A stretch of 64,000 bases of DNA from Hygrocybe punicea (taxonomy: Eukaryota > Basidiomycota > Agaricomycetes > Agaricales > Hygrophoraceae). Position numbers and translations under genes: made by a program. Under the pieces are notes generated by a model. It saw nothing but the letters and a program-made list of their open reading frames with translations, did no database searches and was not told the origin of the DNA. The stretch's first letter is position 1, and every line of letters begins with the position of its first letter. This document shows, in pieces, positions 1 through 13,413 of this stretch. The stretch lies in NCBI GenBank assembly GCA_963556145.1, contig OY744466.1, positions 1-64,000 of the forward strand. Direction: 5' to 3'.

Positions 1-3000
1 GAACAAACCTGGTCGGAATTTGCTTCAAATTGTTGAAAAACAACCTCTAACTAACGGTGCGGAATACTTGATTTTACTACGAACAAACCTGGTCGGAATT
101 TGCTTCAAATTGTTGAAAAACAACCTCTAACTAACGGTGCGGAATACTTGATTTTACTACGAACAAACCTGGTCGGAATTTGCTTCAAATTGTTGAAAAA
201 CAACCTCTAACTAACGGTGCGGAATACTTGATTTTACTACGAACAAACCTGGTCGGAATTTGCTTCAAATTGTTGAAAAACAACCTCTAACTAACGGTGC
301 GGAATACTTGATTTTACTACGAACAAACCTGGTCGGAATTTGCTTCAAATTGTTGAAAAACAACCTCTAACTAACGGTGCGGAATACTTGATTTTACTAC
401 GAACAAACCTGGTCGGAATTTGCTTCAAATTGTTGAAAAACAACCTCTAACTAACGGTGCGGAATACTTGATTTTACTACGAACAAACCTGGTCGGAATT
501 TGCTTCAAATTGTTGAAAAACAACCTCTAACTAACGGTGCGGAATACTTGATTTTACTACGAACAAACCTGGTCGGAATTTGCTTCAAATTGTTGAAAAA
601 CAACCTCTAACTAACGGTGCGGAATACTTGATTTTACTACGAACAAACCTGGTCGGAATTTGCTTCAAATTGTTGAAAAACAACCTCTAACTAACGGTGC
701 GGAATACTTGATTTTACTACGAACAAACCTGGTCGGAATTTGCTTCAAATTGTTGAAAAACAACCTCTAACTAACGGTGCGGAATACTTGATTTTACTAC
801 GAACAAACCTGGTCGGAATTTGCTTCAAATTGTTGAAAAACAACCTCTAACTAACGGTGCGGAATACTTGATTTTACTACGAACAAACCTGTCGGAATTT
901 GCTTCAAATTGTTGAAAAACAACCTCTAACTAACGGTGCGGAATACTTGATTTTACTACGAACAAACCTGGTCGGAATTTGCTTCAAATTGTTGAAAAAC
1001 AACCTCTAACTAACGGTGCGGAATACTTGATTTTACTACGAACAAACCTGGTCGGAATTTGCTTCAAATTGTTGAAAAACAACCTCTAACTAACGGTGCG
1101 GAATACTTGATTTTACTACGAACAAACCTGGTCGGAATTTGCTTCAAATTGTTGAAAAACAACCTCTAACTAACGGTGCGGAATACTTGATTTTACTACG
1201 AACAAACCTGGTCGGAATTTGCTTCAAATTGTTGAAAAACAACCTCTAACTAACGGTGCGGAATACTTGATTTTACTACGAACAAACCTGGTCGGAATTT
1301 GCTTCAAATTGTTGAAAAACAACCTCTAACTAACGGTGCGGAATACTTGATTTTACTACGAACAAACCTGGTCGGAATTTGCTTCAAATTGTTGAAAAAC
1401 AACCTCTAACTAACGGTGCGGAATACTTGATTTTACTACGAACAAACCTGGTCGGAATTTGCTTCAAATTGTTGAAAAACAACCTCTAACTAACGGTGCG
1501 GAATACTTGATTTTACTACGAACAAACCTGGTCGGAATTTGCTTCAAATTGTTGAAAAACAACCTCTAACTAACGGTGCGGAATACTTGATTTTACTACG
1601 AACAAACCTGGTCGGAATTTGCTTCAAATTGTTGAAAAACAACCTCTAACTAACGGTGCGGAATACTTGATTTTACTACGAACAAACCTGGTCGGAATTT
1701 GCTTCAAATTGTTGAAAAACAACCTCTAACTAACGGTGCGGAATACTTGATTTTACTACGAACAAACCTGGTCGGAATTTGCTTCAAATTGTTGAAAAAC
1801 AACCTCTAACTAACGGTGCGGAATACTTGATTTTACTACGAACAAACCTGGTCGGAATTTGCTTCAAATTGTTGAAAAACAACCTCTAACTAACGGTGCG
1901 GAATACTTGATTTTACTACGAACAAACCTGGTCGGAATTTGCTTCAAATTGTTGAAAAACAACCTCTAACTAACGGTGCGGAATACTTGATTTTACTACG
2001 AACAAACCTGGTCGGAATTTGCTTCAAATTGTTGAAAAACAACCTCTAACTAACGGTGCGGAATACTTGATTTTACTACGAACAAACCTGGTCGGAATTT
2101 GCTTCAAATTGTTGAAAAACAACCTCTAACTAACGGTGCGGAATACTTGATTTTACTACGAACAAACCTGGTCGGAATTTGCTTCAAATTGTTGAAAAAC
2201 AACCTCTAACTAACGGTGCGGAATACTTGATTTTACTACGAACAAACCTGGTCGGAATTTGCTTCAAATTGTTGAAAAACAACCTCTAACTAACGGTGCG
2301 GAATACTTGATTTTACTACGAACAAACCTGGTCGGAATTTGCTTCAAATTGTTGAAAAACAACCTCTAACTAACGGTGCGGAATACTTGATTTTACTACG
2401 AACAAACCTGGTCGGAATTTGCTTCAAATTGTTGAAAAACAACCTCTAACTAACGGTGCGGAATACTTGATTTTACTACGAACAAACCTGGTCGGAATTT
2501 GCTTCAAATTGTTGAAAAACAACCTCTAACTAACGGTGCGGAATACTTGATTTTACTACGAACAAACCTGGTCGGAATTTGCTTCAAATTGTTGAAAAAC
2601 AACCTCTAACTAACGGTGCGGAATACTTGATTTTACTACGAACAAACCTGGTCGGAATTTGCTTCAAATTGTTGAAAAACAACCTCTAACTAACGGTGCG
2701 GAATACTTGATTTTACTACGAACAAACCTGGTCGGAATTTGCTTCAAATTGTTGAAAAACAACCTCTAACTAACGGTGCGGAATACTTGATTTTACTACG
2801 AACAAACCTGGTCGGAATTTGCTTCAAATTGTTGAAAAACAACCTCTAACTAACGGTGCGGAATACTTGATTTTACTACGAACAAACCTGGTCGGAATTT
2901 GCTTCAAATTGTTGAAAAACAACCTCTAACTAACGGTGCGGAATACTTGATTTTACTACGAACAAACCTGGTCGGAATTTGCTTCAAATTGTTGAAAAAC

Positions 3001-6000
3001 AACCTCTAACTAACGGTGCGGAATACTTGATTTTACTACGAACAAACCTGGTCGGAATTTGCTTCAAATTGTTGAAAAACAACCTCTAACTAACGGTGCG
3101 GAATACTTGATTTTACTACGAACAAACCTGGTCGGAATTTGCTTCAAATTGTTGAAAAACAACCTCTAACTAACGGTGCGGAATACTTGATTTTACTACG
3201 AACAAACCTGGTCGGAATTTGCTTCAAATTGTTGAAAAACAACCTCTAACTAACGGTGCGGAATACTTGATTTTACTACGAACAAACCTGGTCGGAATTT
3301 GCTTCAAATTGTTGAAAAACAACCTCTAACTAACGGTGCGGAATACTTGATTTTACTACGAACAAACCTGGTCGGAATTTGCTTCAAATTGTTGAAAAAC
3401 AACCTCTAACTAACGGTGCGGAATACTTGATTTTACTACGAACAAACCTGGTCGGAATTTGCTTCAAATTGTTGAAAAACAACCTCTAACTAACGGTGCG
3501 GAATACTTGATTTTACTACGAACAAACCTGGTCGGAATTTGCTTCAAATTGTTGAAAAACAACCTCTAACTAACGGTGCGGAATACTTGATTTTACTACG
3601 AACAAACCTGGTCGGAATTTGCTTCAAATTGTTGAAAAACAACCTCTAACTAACGGTGCGGAATACTTGATTTTACTACGAACAAACCTGGTCGGAATTT
3701 GCTTCAAATTGTTGAAAAACAACCTCTAACTAACGGTGCGGAATACTTGATTTTACTACGAACAAACCTGGTCGGAATTTGCTTCAAATTGTTGAAAAAC
3801 AACCTCTAACTAACGGTGCGGAATACTTGATTTTACTACGAACAAACCTGGTCGGAATTTGCTTCAAATTGTTGAAAAACAACCTCTAACTAACGGTGCG
3901 GAATACTTGATTTTACTACGAACAAACCTGGTCGGAATTTGCTTCAAATTGTTGAAAAACAACCTCTAACTAACGGTGCGGAATACTTGATTTTACTACG
4001 AACAAACCTGGTCGGAATTTGCTTCAAATTGTTGAAAAACAACCTCTAACTAACGGTGCGGAATACTTGATTTTACTACGAACAAACCTGGTCGGAATTT
4101 GCTTCAAATTGTTGAAAAACAACCTCTAACTAACGGTGCGGAATACTTGATTTTACTACGAACAAACCTGGTCGGAATTTGCTTCAAATTGTTGAAAAAC
4201 AACCTCTAACTAACGGTGCGGAATACTTGATTTTACTACGAACAAACCTGGTCGGAATTTGCTTCAAATTGTTGAAAAACAACCTCTAACTAACGGTGCG
4301 GAATACTTGATTTTACTACGAACAAACCTGGTCGGAATTTGCTTCAAATTGTTGAAAAACAACCTCTAACTAACGGTGCGGAATACTTGATTTTACTACG
4401 AACAAACCTGGTCGGAATTTGCTTCAAATTGTTGAAAAACAACCTCTAACTAACGGTGCGGAATACTTGATTTTACTACGAACAAACCTGGTCGGAATTT
4501 GCTTCAAATTGTTGAAAAACAACCTCTAACTAACGGTGCGGAATACTTGATTTTACTACGAACAAACCTGGTCGGAATTTGCTTCAAATTGTTGAAAAAC
4601 AACCTCTAACTAACGGTGCGGAATACTTGATTTTACTACGAACAAACCTGGTCGGAATTTGCTTCAAATTGTTGAAAAACAACCTCTAACTAACGGTGCG
4701 GAATACTTGATTTTACTACGAACAAACCTGGTCGGAATTTGCTTCAAATTGTTGAAAAACAACCTCTAACTAACGGTGCGGAATACTTGATTTTACTACG
4801 AACAAACCTGGTCGGAATTTGCTTCAAATTGTTGAAAAACAACCTCTAACTAACGGTGCGGAATACTTGATTTTACTACGAACAAACCTGGTCGGAATTT
4901 GCTTCAAATTGTTGAAAAACAACCTCTAACTAACGGTGCGGAATACTTGATTTTACTACGAACAAACCTGGTCGGAATTTGCTTCAAATTGTTGAAAAAC
5001 AACCTCTAACTAACGGTGCGGAATACTTGATTTTACTACGAACAAACCTGGTCGGAATTTGCTTCAAATTGTTGAAAAACAACCTCTAACTAACGGTGCG
5101 GAATACTTGATTTTACTACGAACAAACCTGGTCGGAATTTGCTTCAAATTGTTGAAAAACAACCTCTAACTAACGGTGCGGAATACTTGATTTTACTACG
5201 AACAAACCTGGTCGGAATTTGCTTCAAATTGTTGAAAAACAACCTCTAACTAACGGTGCGGAATACTTGATTTTACTACGAACAAACCTGGTCGGAATTT
5301 GCTTCAAATTGTTGAAAAACAACCTCTAACTAACGGTGCGGAATACTTGATTTTACTACGAACAAACCTGGTCGGAATTTGCTTCAAATTGTTGAAAAAC
5401 AACCTCTAACTAACGGTGCGGAATACTTGATTTTACTACGAACAAACCTGGTCGGAATTTGCTTCAAATTGTTGAAAAACAACCTCTAACTAACGGTGCG
5501 GAATACTTGATTTTACTACGAACAAACCTGGTCGGAATTTGCTTCAAATTGTTGAAAAACAACCTCTAACTAACGGTGCGGAATACTTGATTTTACTACG
5601 AACAAACCTGGTCGGAATTTGCTTCAAATTGTTGAAAAACAACCTCTAACTAACGGTGCGGAATACTTGATTTTACTACGAACAAACCTGGTCGGAATTT
5701 GCTTCAAATTGTTGAAAAACAACCTCTAACTAACGGTGCGGAATACTTGATTTTACTACGAACAAACCTGGTCGGAATTTGCTTCAAATTGTTGAAAAAC
5801 AACCTCTAACTAACGGTGCGGAATACTTGATTTTACTACGAACAAACCTGGTCGGAATTTGCTTCAAATTGTTGAAAAACAACCTCTAACTAACGGTGCG
5901 GAATACTTGATTTTACTACGAACAAACCTGGTCGGAATTTGCTTCAAATTGTTGAAAAACAACCTCTAACTAACGGTGCGGAATACTTGATTTTACTACG

Positions 6001-8319
6001 AACAAACCTGGTCGGAATTTGCTTCAAATTGTTGAAAAACAACCTCTAACTAACGGTGCGGAATACTTGATTTTACTACGAACAAACCTGGTCGGAATTT
6101 GCTTCAAATTGTTGAAAAACAACCTCTAACTAACGGTGCGGAATACTTGATTTTACTACGAACAAACCTGGTCGGAATTTGCTTCAAATTGTTGAAAAAC
6201 AACCTCTAACTAACGGTGCGGAATACTTGATTTTACTACGAACAAACCTGGTCGGAATTTGCTTCAAATTGTTGAAAAACAACCTCTAACTAACGGTGCG
6301 GAATACTTGATTTTACTACGAACAAACCTGGTCGGAATTTGCTTCAAATTGTTGAAAAACAACCTCTAACTAACGGTGCGGAATACTTGATTTTACTACG
6401 AACAAACCTGGTCGGAATTTGCTTCAAATTGTTGAAAAACAACCTCTAACTAACGGTGCGGAATACTTGATTTTACTACGAACAAACCTGGTCGGAATTT
6501 GCTTCAAATTGTTGAAAAACAACCTCTAACTAACGGTGCGGAATACTTGATTTTACTACGAACAAACCTGGTCGGAATTTGCTTCAAATTGTTGAAAAAC
6601 AACCTCTAACTAACGGTGCGGAATACTTGATTTTACTACGAACAAACCTGGTCGGAATTTGCTTCAAATTGTTGAAAAACAACCTCTAACTAACGGTGCG
6701 GAATACTTGATTTTACTACGAACAAACCTGGTCGGAATTTGCTTCAAATTGTTGAAAAACAACCTCTAACTAACGGTGCGGAATACTTGATTTTACTACG
6801 AACAAACCTGGTCGGAATTTGCTTCAAATTGTTGAAAAACAACCTCTAACTAACGGTGCGGAATACTTGATTTTACTACGAACAAACCTGGTCGGAATTT
6901 GCTTCAAATTGTTGAAAAACAACCTCTAACTAACGGTGCGGAATACTTGATTTTACTACGAACAAACCTGGTCGGAATTTGCTTCAAATTGTTGAAAAAC
7001 AACCTCTAACTAACGGTGCGGAATACTTGATTTTACTACGAACAAACCTGGTCGGAATTTGCTTCAAATTGTTGAAAAACAACCTCTAACTAACGGTGCG
7101 GAATACTTGATTTTACTACGAACAAACCTGGTCGGAATTTGCTTCAAATTGTTGAAAAACAACCTCTAACTAACGGTGCGGAATACTTGATTTTACTACG
7201 AACAAACCTGGTCGGAATTTGCTTCAAATTGTTGAAAAACAACCTCTAACTAACGGTGCGGAATACTTGATTTTACTACGAACAAACCTGGTCGGAATTT
7301 GCTTCAAATTGTTGAAAAACAACCTCTAACTAACGGTGCGGAATACTTGATTTTACTACGAACAAACCTGGTCGGAATTTGCTTCAAATTGTTGAAAAAC
7401 AACCTCTAACTAACGGTGCGGAATACTTGATTTTACTACGAACAAACCTGGTCGGAATTTGCTTCAAATTGTTGAAAAACAACCTCTAACTAACGGTGCG
7501 GAATACTTGATTTTACTACGAACAAACCTGGTCGGAATTTGCTTCAAATTGTTGAAAAACAACCTCTAACTAACGGTGCGGAATACTTGATTTTACTACG
7601 AACAAACCTGGTCGGAATTTGCTTCAAATTGTTGAAAAACAACCTCTAACTAACGGTGCGGAATACTTGATTTTACTACGAACAAACCTGGTCGGAATTT
7701 GCTTCAAATTGTTGAAAAACAACCTCTAACTAACGGTGCGGAATACTTGATTTTACTACGAACAAACCTGGTCGGAATTTGCTTCAAATTGTTGAAAAAC
7801 AACCTCTAACTAACGGTGCGGAATACTTGATTTTACTACGAACAAACCTGGTCGGAATTTGCTTCAAATTGTTGAAAAACAACCTCTAACTAACGGTGCG
7901 GAATACTTGATTTTACTACGAACAAACCTGGTCGGAATTTGCTTCAAATTGTTGAAAAACAACCTCTAACTAACGGTGCGGAATACTTGATTTTACTACG
8001 AACAAACCTGGTCGGAATTTGCTTCAAATTGTTGAAAAACAACCTCTAACTAACGGTGCGGAATACTTGATTTTACTACGAACAAACCTGGTCGGAATTT
8101 GCTTCAAATTGTTGAAAAACAACCTCTAACTAACGGTGCGGAATACTTGATTTTACTACGAACAAACCTGGTCGGAATTTGCTTCAAATTGTTGAAAAAC
8201 AACCTCTAACTAACGGTGCGGAATACTTGATTTTACTACGAACAAACCTGGTCGGAATTTGCTTCAAATTGTTGAAAAACAACCTCTAACTAACGGTGCG
8301 GAATACTTGATTTTACTAC
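1..8319. repeat. 80-bp satellite array, 104 units
   Basis: Head-to-tail tandem repeat of an 80-bp unit (one phase starts GAACAAACCTGG and ends TTTTACTAC). The length is exactly 104 x 80 minus 1. The only deviation I found is a one-base deletion (GG to G) near position 891, in unit 12. The array begins at or before the window edge and exits abruptly at 8319 into unique DNA (ACTAC followed by AGTTCAAAAT). No open frame is supported. Such uniformity means very recent expansion, strong homogenisation or assembly from few reads. It ends 182 bp beyond the stop codon of the Crinkler-kinase gene. Confidence 0.98.
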
Positions 8320-8501
8320 AGTTCAAAATACAAACATGGGCGAAATGCCCAAGCCCTGTTCATACTTCACTTAAACTTCACACCTCAGATCCCTCACTAT
8401 TCTTTACTTCACAAACATTCCCATAACATATTTCAGTTTTCACCACATATTACTGGATATGAATGATTTCAAACACTACAATTGGACCTTCGGGTTCAAG
8501 T

Positions 8502-10877
8502 TCAAAATAGTTTTTGTAACATTGCTATGTCATGTTGTCGCCTCATCACAGCCATCGCCATAACGCCCTCCGGCCAACTAATTTCCTGCGACATTAGAGG
8601 TGGATACTTAGCTTGGCCATCTTCTCCCGCCCAGTTGAAATCAATCAGCTTGACGTAACCATCCTTTGTAACCAGGATGTTCGGTAGACGGAGATCGCCA
8701 AACACCAATCCATGTTTGTGCAACAGTTTGAGGGCGCACTGGACTCCGGACCGCACGGTTTCTATTGTTCCTTGTTTCATTTTCGCCTTTGCCACGGCAA
8801 GTGTTTCTCCATCAACGTACTCCATAACAGCCAAGGAAATAGACTGATAAGACGGTTGATCACTCTTGAATCGTGGTGATCCGCAATAGAGGAGTTTCGG
8901 TGCTAAACCAGCATCCGCCAGCAAGCGGTGCGCCTTTTCCCCATAGCGCTCAACAAATTTCACAACGATGTCCTGACCTGCCTTTGTCCGTGCCCGAAGA
9001 GTGGTGCAGTCGAGACTGTTTTCCAAAAAGCCAATGTATTCAAACTCAACGAGTCCATCATTGTGAGGGTAAGCCGTGATTGAAGGGAAGTAACGTGAAT
9101 CAGCAGGAAGATCACTGATCGGATGCAGACCATCGTAATAGGAGTTGAGTTTTTCCAGACTTGCCTTTAGAGCATGAAAAATTCTCGCGACGTGGGCGAT
9201 GTGAGGTTCATTTAGAACAGAGTCTAATCCGACCCAAACACAGTCGGTCAGACGTTGAACAATCACGGCGTCCGTGATAACTGCACCAAGGATCGCGATC
9301 CACGGACCCGCGCTGGCTATGAGAAATGTGGGACAGCCAGTAGCGTTTCGAAGCATTTTAAACTAAGGTATGAAAAGTAAGAAGGAAATGCAATGAATCA
9401 TGGACTCGCATACCCTGGACTGAGCCCAACAACGGCCTGCAGACAAGCCAGCTTGTGTTGATGGATCCGAGCCACCGTCTCCGAATTCATTTTTATCTTC
9501 CTTCAGAAGGAGCAGGGAGCGCGCCTCGTTTTTCACCACTTCCACGATGCCGTCCGGATTCGTTTCGTCTTCGTTCCGTATCATTTGTATGTCGACACCA
9601 AGAATACGGCAAAGAAGCGGCGTCAGCACCACTCGGCGTTTGGCCTCAGTTTCATAGATCGCCGATGCAGCTTTCATGTACTCCGTAGTTTGGCGGATAA
9701 TGTCATCGGGAACAGGAACAACATTCTTTTTCATATCATCCAAGAAATGTCCGAAAGCGGGGTGAAACAATTGAACAGGAAGTGAGACACTCGTCCTGGG
9801 CTTGTCCGCCTTGTAGCGGCCGTCGTAGATGGAGTAATTGATCTGGGATTTCGTGTACTTGGATGACTTTGCTGAGTCAGCGGGAGCTAACGCTTTCAAA
9901 ATGCACAAGATGACGTTGTGAAACCCTTGTGAATGGTGTTTATCGAGGACGGAGAGAGAAAGAAGAAAACGTGCGCACTTTTATGCAAAAAACTGATTTG
10001 ATCTCTCCTCTCCTCTTCTATTGCTTCCTTCTCTGGATCGGGACACTTCACGATGATATGAAGATGTTCATCGACGGGTTCTGTGAAGACCTTCGACAAT
10101 TTCATCGTAGGGTCCAGTTTCTGAGCACCGTTTATCTTGTCAGGGTGTTCACATCCTTCGAGTACCGTCTGACGATCCTCCGGAGGGATGGAAACCTGCC
10201 CAAAGATATGAGCCGTGACATCTGAGACCCTATCCGTAAACTCACCTTCCAAAGAGTAAGCCTGTCAGCGGGAATACGATCGAAATCCGGCTTCTTCTCC
10301 TCCTTTATTGCTTTTTTGAGTGCGCCAACAGACTTTTCCTTGGCGATTTCGACAGGAAACACGCAATCCGCCCGCTCAAGGAGTACCCAGCAATTCAGTG
10401 TGAAGATGCTTGATTGTGGCACAGACGAGCCTGCATGAGAAACCGAATGAATCATGATGAGCTATGGAACAGAAGGTGGGCACTCACCAACGCGCGGAGA
10501 TCGTACAACGATGTGGAGAGTTTTTTTCGTGGGTTCAGGATGGAAAATGTCCAACAATGTATCTGCCTCTAGCAACGCGTCATCGTCGAGAAACGGGCGT
10601 TGGGTCACTTTCTTCTTGAGGCTCTTGTCGATCGTGATAGATTCCTTGCGAAAGCGGGAATGTAACTATGAACTTGATCAAAACGGAAGAAACTAAATAC
10701 CTGCCAGAGTGTGAGTTCAAAGGCATCGACATTGGCCAATGTAGCTGGGTTCTCCTTCAAGATCGCCTTCTTCAAGTGGCCCACCGTTCTCCCGTCCTCG
10801 ATGTCGACTAGAAATGGACGGTCAGACACGTCGAGAATCCAACAGAAGAGAGTGACGGTGCGGGTTGGATATGCCAT
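8502..10877 (-). CDS. Tandem-Crinkler, kinase-like protein (695 aa)
   Basis: Six exons on the minus strand splice into one open frame: 10877-10701, 10623-10488, 10430-10246, 10195-9979, 9925-9414 and 9362-8502. The introns are 50-77 nt, all GT..AG. Residues 1-104 and about 105-235 are two successive Crinkler (CRN) ubiquitin-like N-terminal domains; each has the LxCW(I/V)L strand, a V(D/E)I segment, a (G)xLKKAI helix and a LTLW(Q/K) end. Residues 240-695 form a fungal kinase-like module with a candidate VAIK lysine in IVVKF (K544), catalytic loop VFGDLRLPN (D632, N637; HRD reads FGD) and IDFN in place of DFG (D650). Known of families: CRN proteins are modular intracellular effectors or effector-like proteins in oomycetes and fungi, and this kinase family is greatly expanded in Agaricomycetes. 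Activity and target are unknown. Two CRN domains in one protein are unusual. The start is the first ATG before the first CRN strand. Confidence 0.85.
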
Positions 10878-11110
10878 TGATGAGCGCGAGTGCTGAGCGT
10901 GTTTGTGCGTGCCACATGCTCACTCCTCCCAAGGTGAGTAACTCAGTCATACAACACTTCCTTCACTGACTGAGTCGCGTATCTCGCCATTGTCGAGCAC
11001 TTCCCGTGCAACCTCGTTCATCATCTTGAACATATCGACCCGCCTCTGTCATCCGGTCTCCTTCGGCCCAAGCATCCTATATCGTTACCAGGATCATACT
11101 TAGAGCGTTG

Positions 11111-11457
11111 AGAGCTCGAACTTCATGACGCTGATGGAGCCGTAAGTGACATATTTTTATCGTCATATTTCGATTAATGTGCTCAGTGACGTTATGCTCA
11201 TGTTTGCAGAACGAACAATGGCCAGGATCTCGTCATCACGGTGTCGACGTCGGCACCATCTGTAGTGGCACTCTCCTTTCTCCCTAGCCGTGCTCGATAT
11301 CCTCGGCTTCAAGAGTGCCCACCCGACCGATCCAGGACAGAACGCCGAGGGCCTGGCACAGCTGGTTGCTGCATCCGTCATGGTGGGCGAGCTGTCCCTC
11401 GTCAGCGCGCTCGCTGCTGGCCGCCTCGTCCATGCCCTTCTGGCACACAACCGCTAG
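11111..11457 (+). pseudogene. HMG-CoA reductase 3' fragment
   Basis: C-terminal relic of 3-hydroxy-3-methylglutaryl-CoA reductase, the membrane enzyme that makes mevalonate for sterols. The frame gives ESSNFMTLMEP, then a GT..AG intron (11142-11209), then TNNGQDLVIT. A frame break near 11240 is followed by a remnant of the glycine-rich GTVGGGT segment (here GTICSGT). A second break at about 11287 leads to AVLDILGFKSAHPTDPGQN, then SVMVGELSLVSALAAG and the terminal HNR-stop at 11457. The rest of the catalytic domain and the membrane anchor are absent upstream. Family identity rests on these near-invariant C-terminal motifs. The fragment is truncated and frameshifted, so it cannot encode an active enzyme. 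Confidence 0.8.
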
Positions 11458-12736
11458 CAGACGGCGAACCCTGCTGTTACAAGTTAACCCTTCAATTCCA
11501 AGTTCGCGTTCGACCATCAACCATGAGCCTAAGTGCCTCAGTGTCATCCTGCTACACACTCGTCGTCGAATCCAACGCAGAGTCGCCAATCACTCAGAGC
11601 AGGTTTGGAAAAGCACTCCGACGAGGTCAAAATCAACACGTTGCGCAAGATTCTCATCTTGACCATCACCTCGACTTACCATGTCGCCCTCTAACGGATG
11701 ATTCTTGTTGTGTACGTATGATATATTGTTCCGCGTATAACACGAGGCTGAAATCACCTGAAGTAATTCGGAACGACCTCATAAGTCTCCACGTTCATTG
11801 GTTGTTCTCTTGTTTTTCATTACCAAATCCTTCGCTAACTTATTGCGCAGTTCTTTGTGACGGGGATATCGTGTGCTATTTTTGCCATTTTCAAGCCGGA
11901 CATGTCTGTCCTGCATGGTAATCATCAGCGCAGTACGAAACCTATTGGGAATGGGACGTTTCCTGCAACATTGTTAAAGTTGAATAGGAGCGGCGGTGGC
12001 GGTAGAAGAAGAGAAAGGAGCTGGAGTAAATTCCATTGCGCTTATTTTCCGGTAAGGGTGTCTTTTTCTTATTTTGTTGAGTTTATATATATATATCTTG
12101 CTCTCTTGCATAAACTAGAGATTTCGGCTGTGGTTGCATGTGTGTTGGCGACTCGCTCGAGAGTTAAGACACAAGTCAAGAGAAAAAAAAGAGAGAGAAA
12201 CATGTTCTCAACCATTTTCAGAATAGCTAGCCGCGACTTTCAACCATTTGTAGACAAAACCTTAGAATAGCTTTGAAATGACAGAAAAATTTGTTGGACT
12301 GATGCCAATTGATGAATTCCTTGACGAGGACATGACGTCTGGGTGGGCGATTTCGCATGTAAACGTGATCAATGGGAATGGGGAAAATGCTTCGGGGACG
12401 GGCTTCTGGTCGGGAGTCAGAGATGGCGTTGCAAGGCAGCGAACGGCGGGAGTTGGAATGGAGGGTTGAAAGGTCGCGGGGTGAGTGCAGTTGGCAGCGG
12501 TAGTGAGTATCATATGGGTTGCCCTCCACCTCTCGTCGCATCTTCCTGCCATTTCGACACCTCTCCCAGTTTATCTCTGTGTCGCTTTTCTTGTTTCCCT
12601 CCGTCTCCACTTGTACGTCGTTCCCTGTCTTCGTCTTTGCATTTTTGACCTCATCCGACCTCCCACACACGGAGGCTCGTGTTTCAACGTTGTTTGACCT
12701 CGGCATCTTCGGAGTAGCGATCTCCGCGTCCATACG
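11458..12736. other. No gene recognised
   Basis: Apart from scattered short open frames on both strands with no recognisable motif, I see nothing coding here. The first part may be the former 3' flank of the HMG-CoA reductase relic. Confidence 0.5.
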
Positions 12737-12976
12737 CAGTCGCTCTCGCCTTCTTCCTCCACACATTCTTCTAAAAGATGTCATTCTTCCTCTCCACCCC
12801 CAGGCCGCCGTTCTTCGTCCACACGTTCTTCCAAAAGATGTCGTTCTTCCTCTCCACGCCGTCGTTCTTCCTCCATGCACTCTTCCAAAAGACACCGTTC
12901 TTCTTCTAGGCGCAACCGCTCTTGTTCACCTTGCTGTCGTCCTTCCTGTCACTACTTTAGGTGGGGAAATGTTTAG
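12737..12976 (+). other. SR-rich open frame, possible RS-domain relic
   Basis: One plus-strand frame of 79 codons before a TAG is dominated by Ser and Arg. It contains a repeated module SSSPRRRSSSMHSSKRHRSSS-like (RSS, SSKRC and SSSP motifs recurring every 16-17 residues). It has no convincing start and no RNA-binding domain next to it. It could be a fragment of an SR/RS-domain splicing protein gene or low-complexity DNA that happens to translate this way. The relics on both sides (HMG-CoA reductase, YPP1) make a captured exon plausible. Confidence 0.3.
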
Positions 12977-13413
12977 CGTTCTATTCGACTAGTGCAGAAT
13001 GGAACGTACATCATTTTCGTGAGCCTGGGACCTTGCTTCTTTCAATTGCATCCAAGACCTTCCCTTCGAGTTCAGACGTCGACAAGTCCAAGACCGAATT
13101 GCCGAGCGTGCCCTGGGGCATTTTATCTTCGTCTTCTCCAGCATTGGGAATGTTATTGCTCTCCAAGGGTGGCTGTCCGCCTGTGGTGGGAGGAGGATAG
13201 ACGTGGGATGGGTGAACCGGGATGTTCCCTCAAGTGCGAATCGCTGGCTGAGCTGGGACATGCCCGAGATATCAGCTTTGACGATAGTTGAAAGCTCCAT
13301 CGGCAGAGGCGAGAGAGAGCTGACTGCAAGATGCAAAACATCGTTGTGTCAGTTGGTGTGGGTTGGGGAGGGAGTACGGGAGAGAAAGAAACGTAAAAAT
13401 AGAACAAAAAAAA
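12977..13413. other. Unassigned, coding-like on minus strand
   Basis: A minus-strand frame over about 13210-12990 reads like protein (PPPTTGGQPP, then LDLSTSELEGKVLDAIE) but has stops on both sides, and I do not recognise it. It lies directly downstream of the YPP1-like relic and does not resemble the expected continuation of that family. Confidence 0.3.

Noticed and set aside
1..8319. Telomere or rDNA
   Set aside because: No TTAGGG-type telomere repeat and no rRNA sequence; the unit is an unrelated 80-mer.
11163..11921. Long overlapping frames on both strands at 11.2-11.9 kb
   Set aside because: Only the frame matching the HMG-CoA reductase C-terminus has recognisable motifs; the others are shadows of it or chance.
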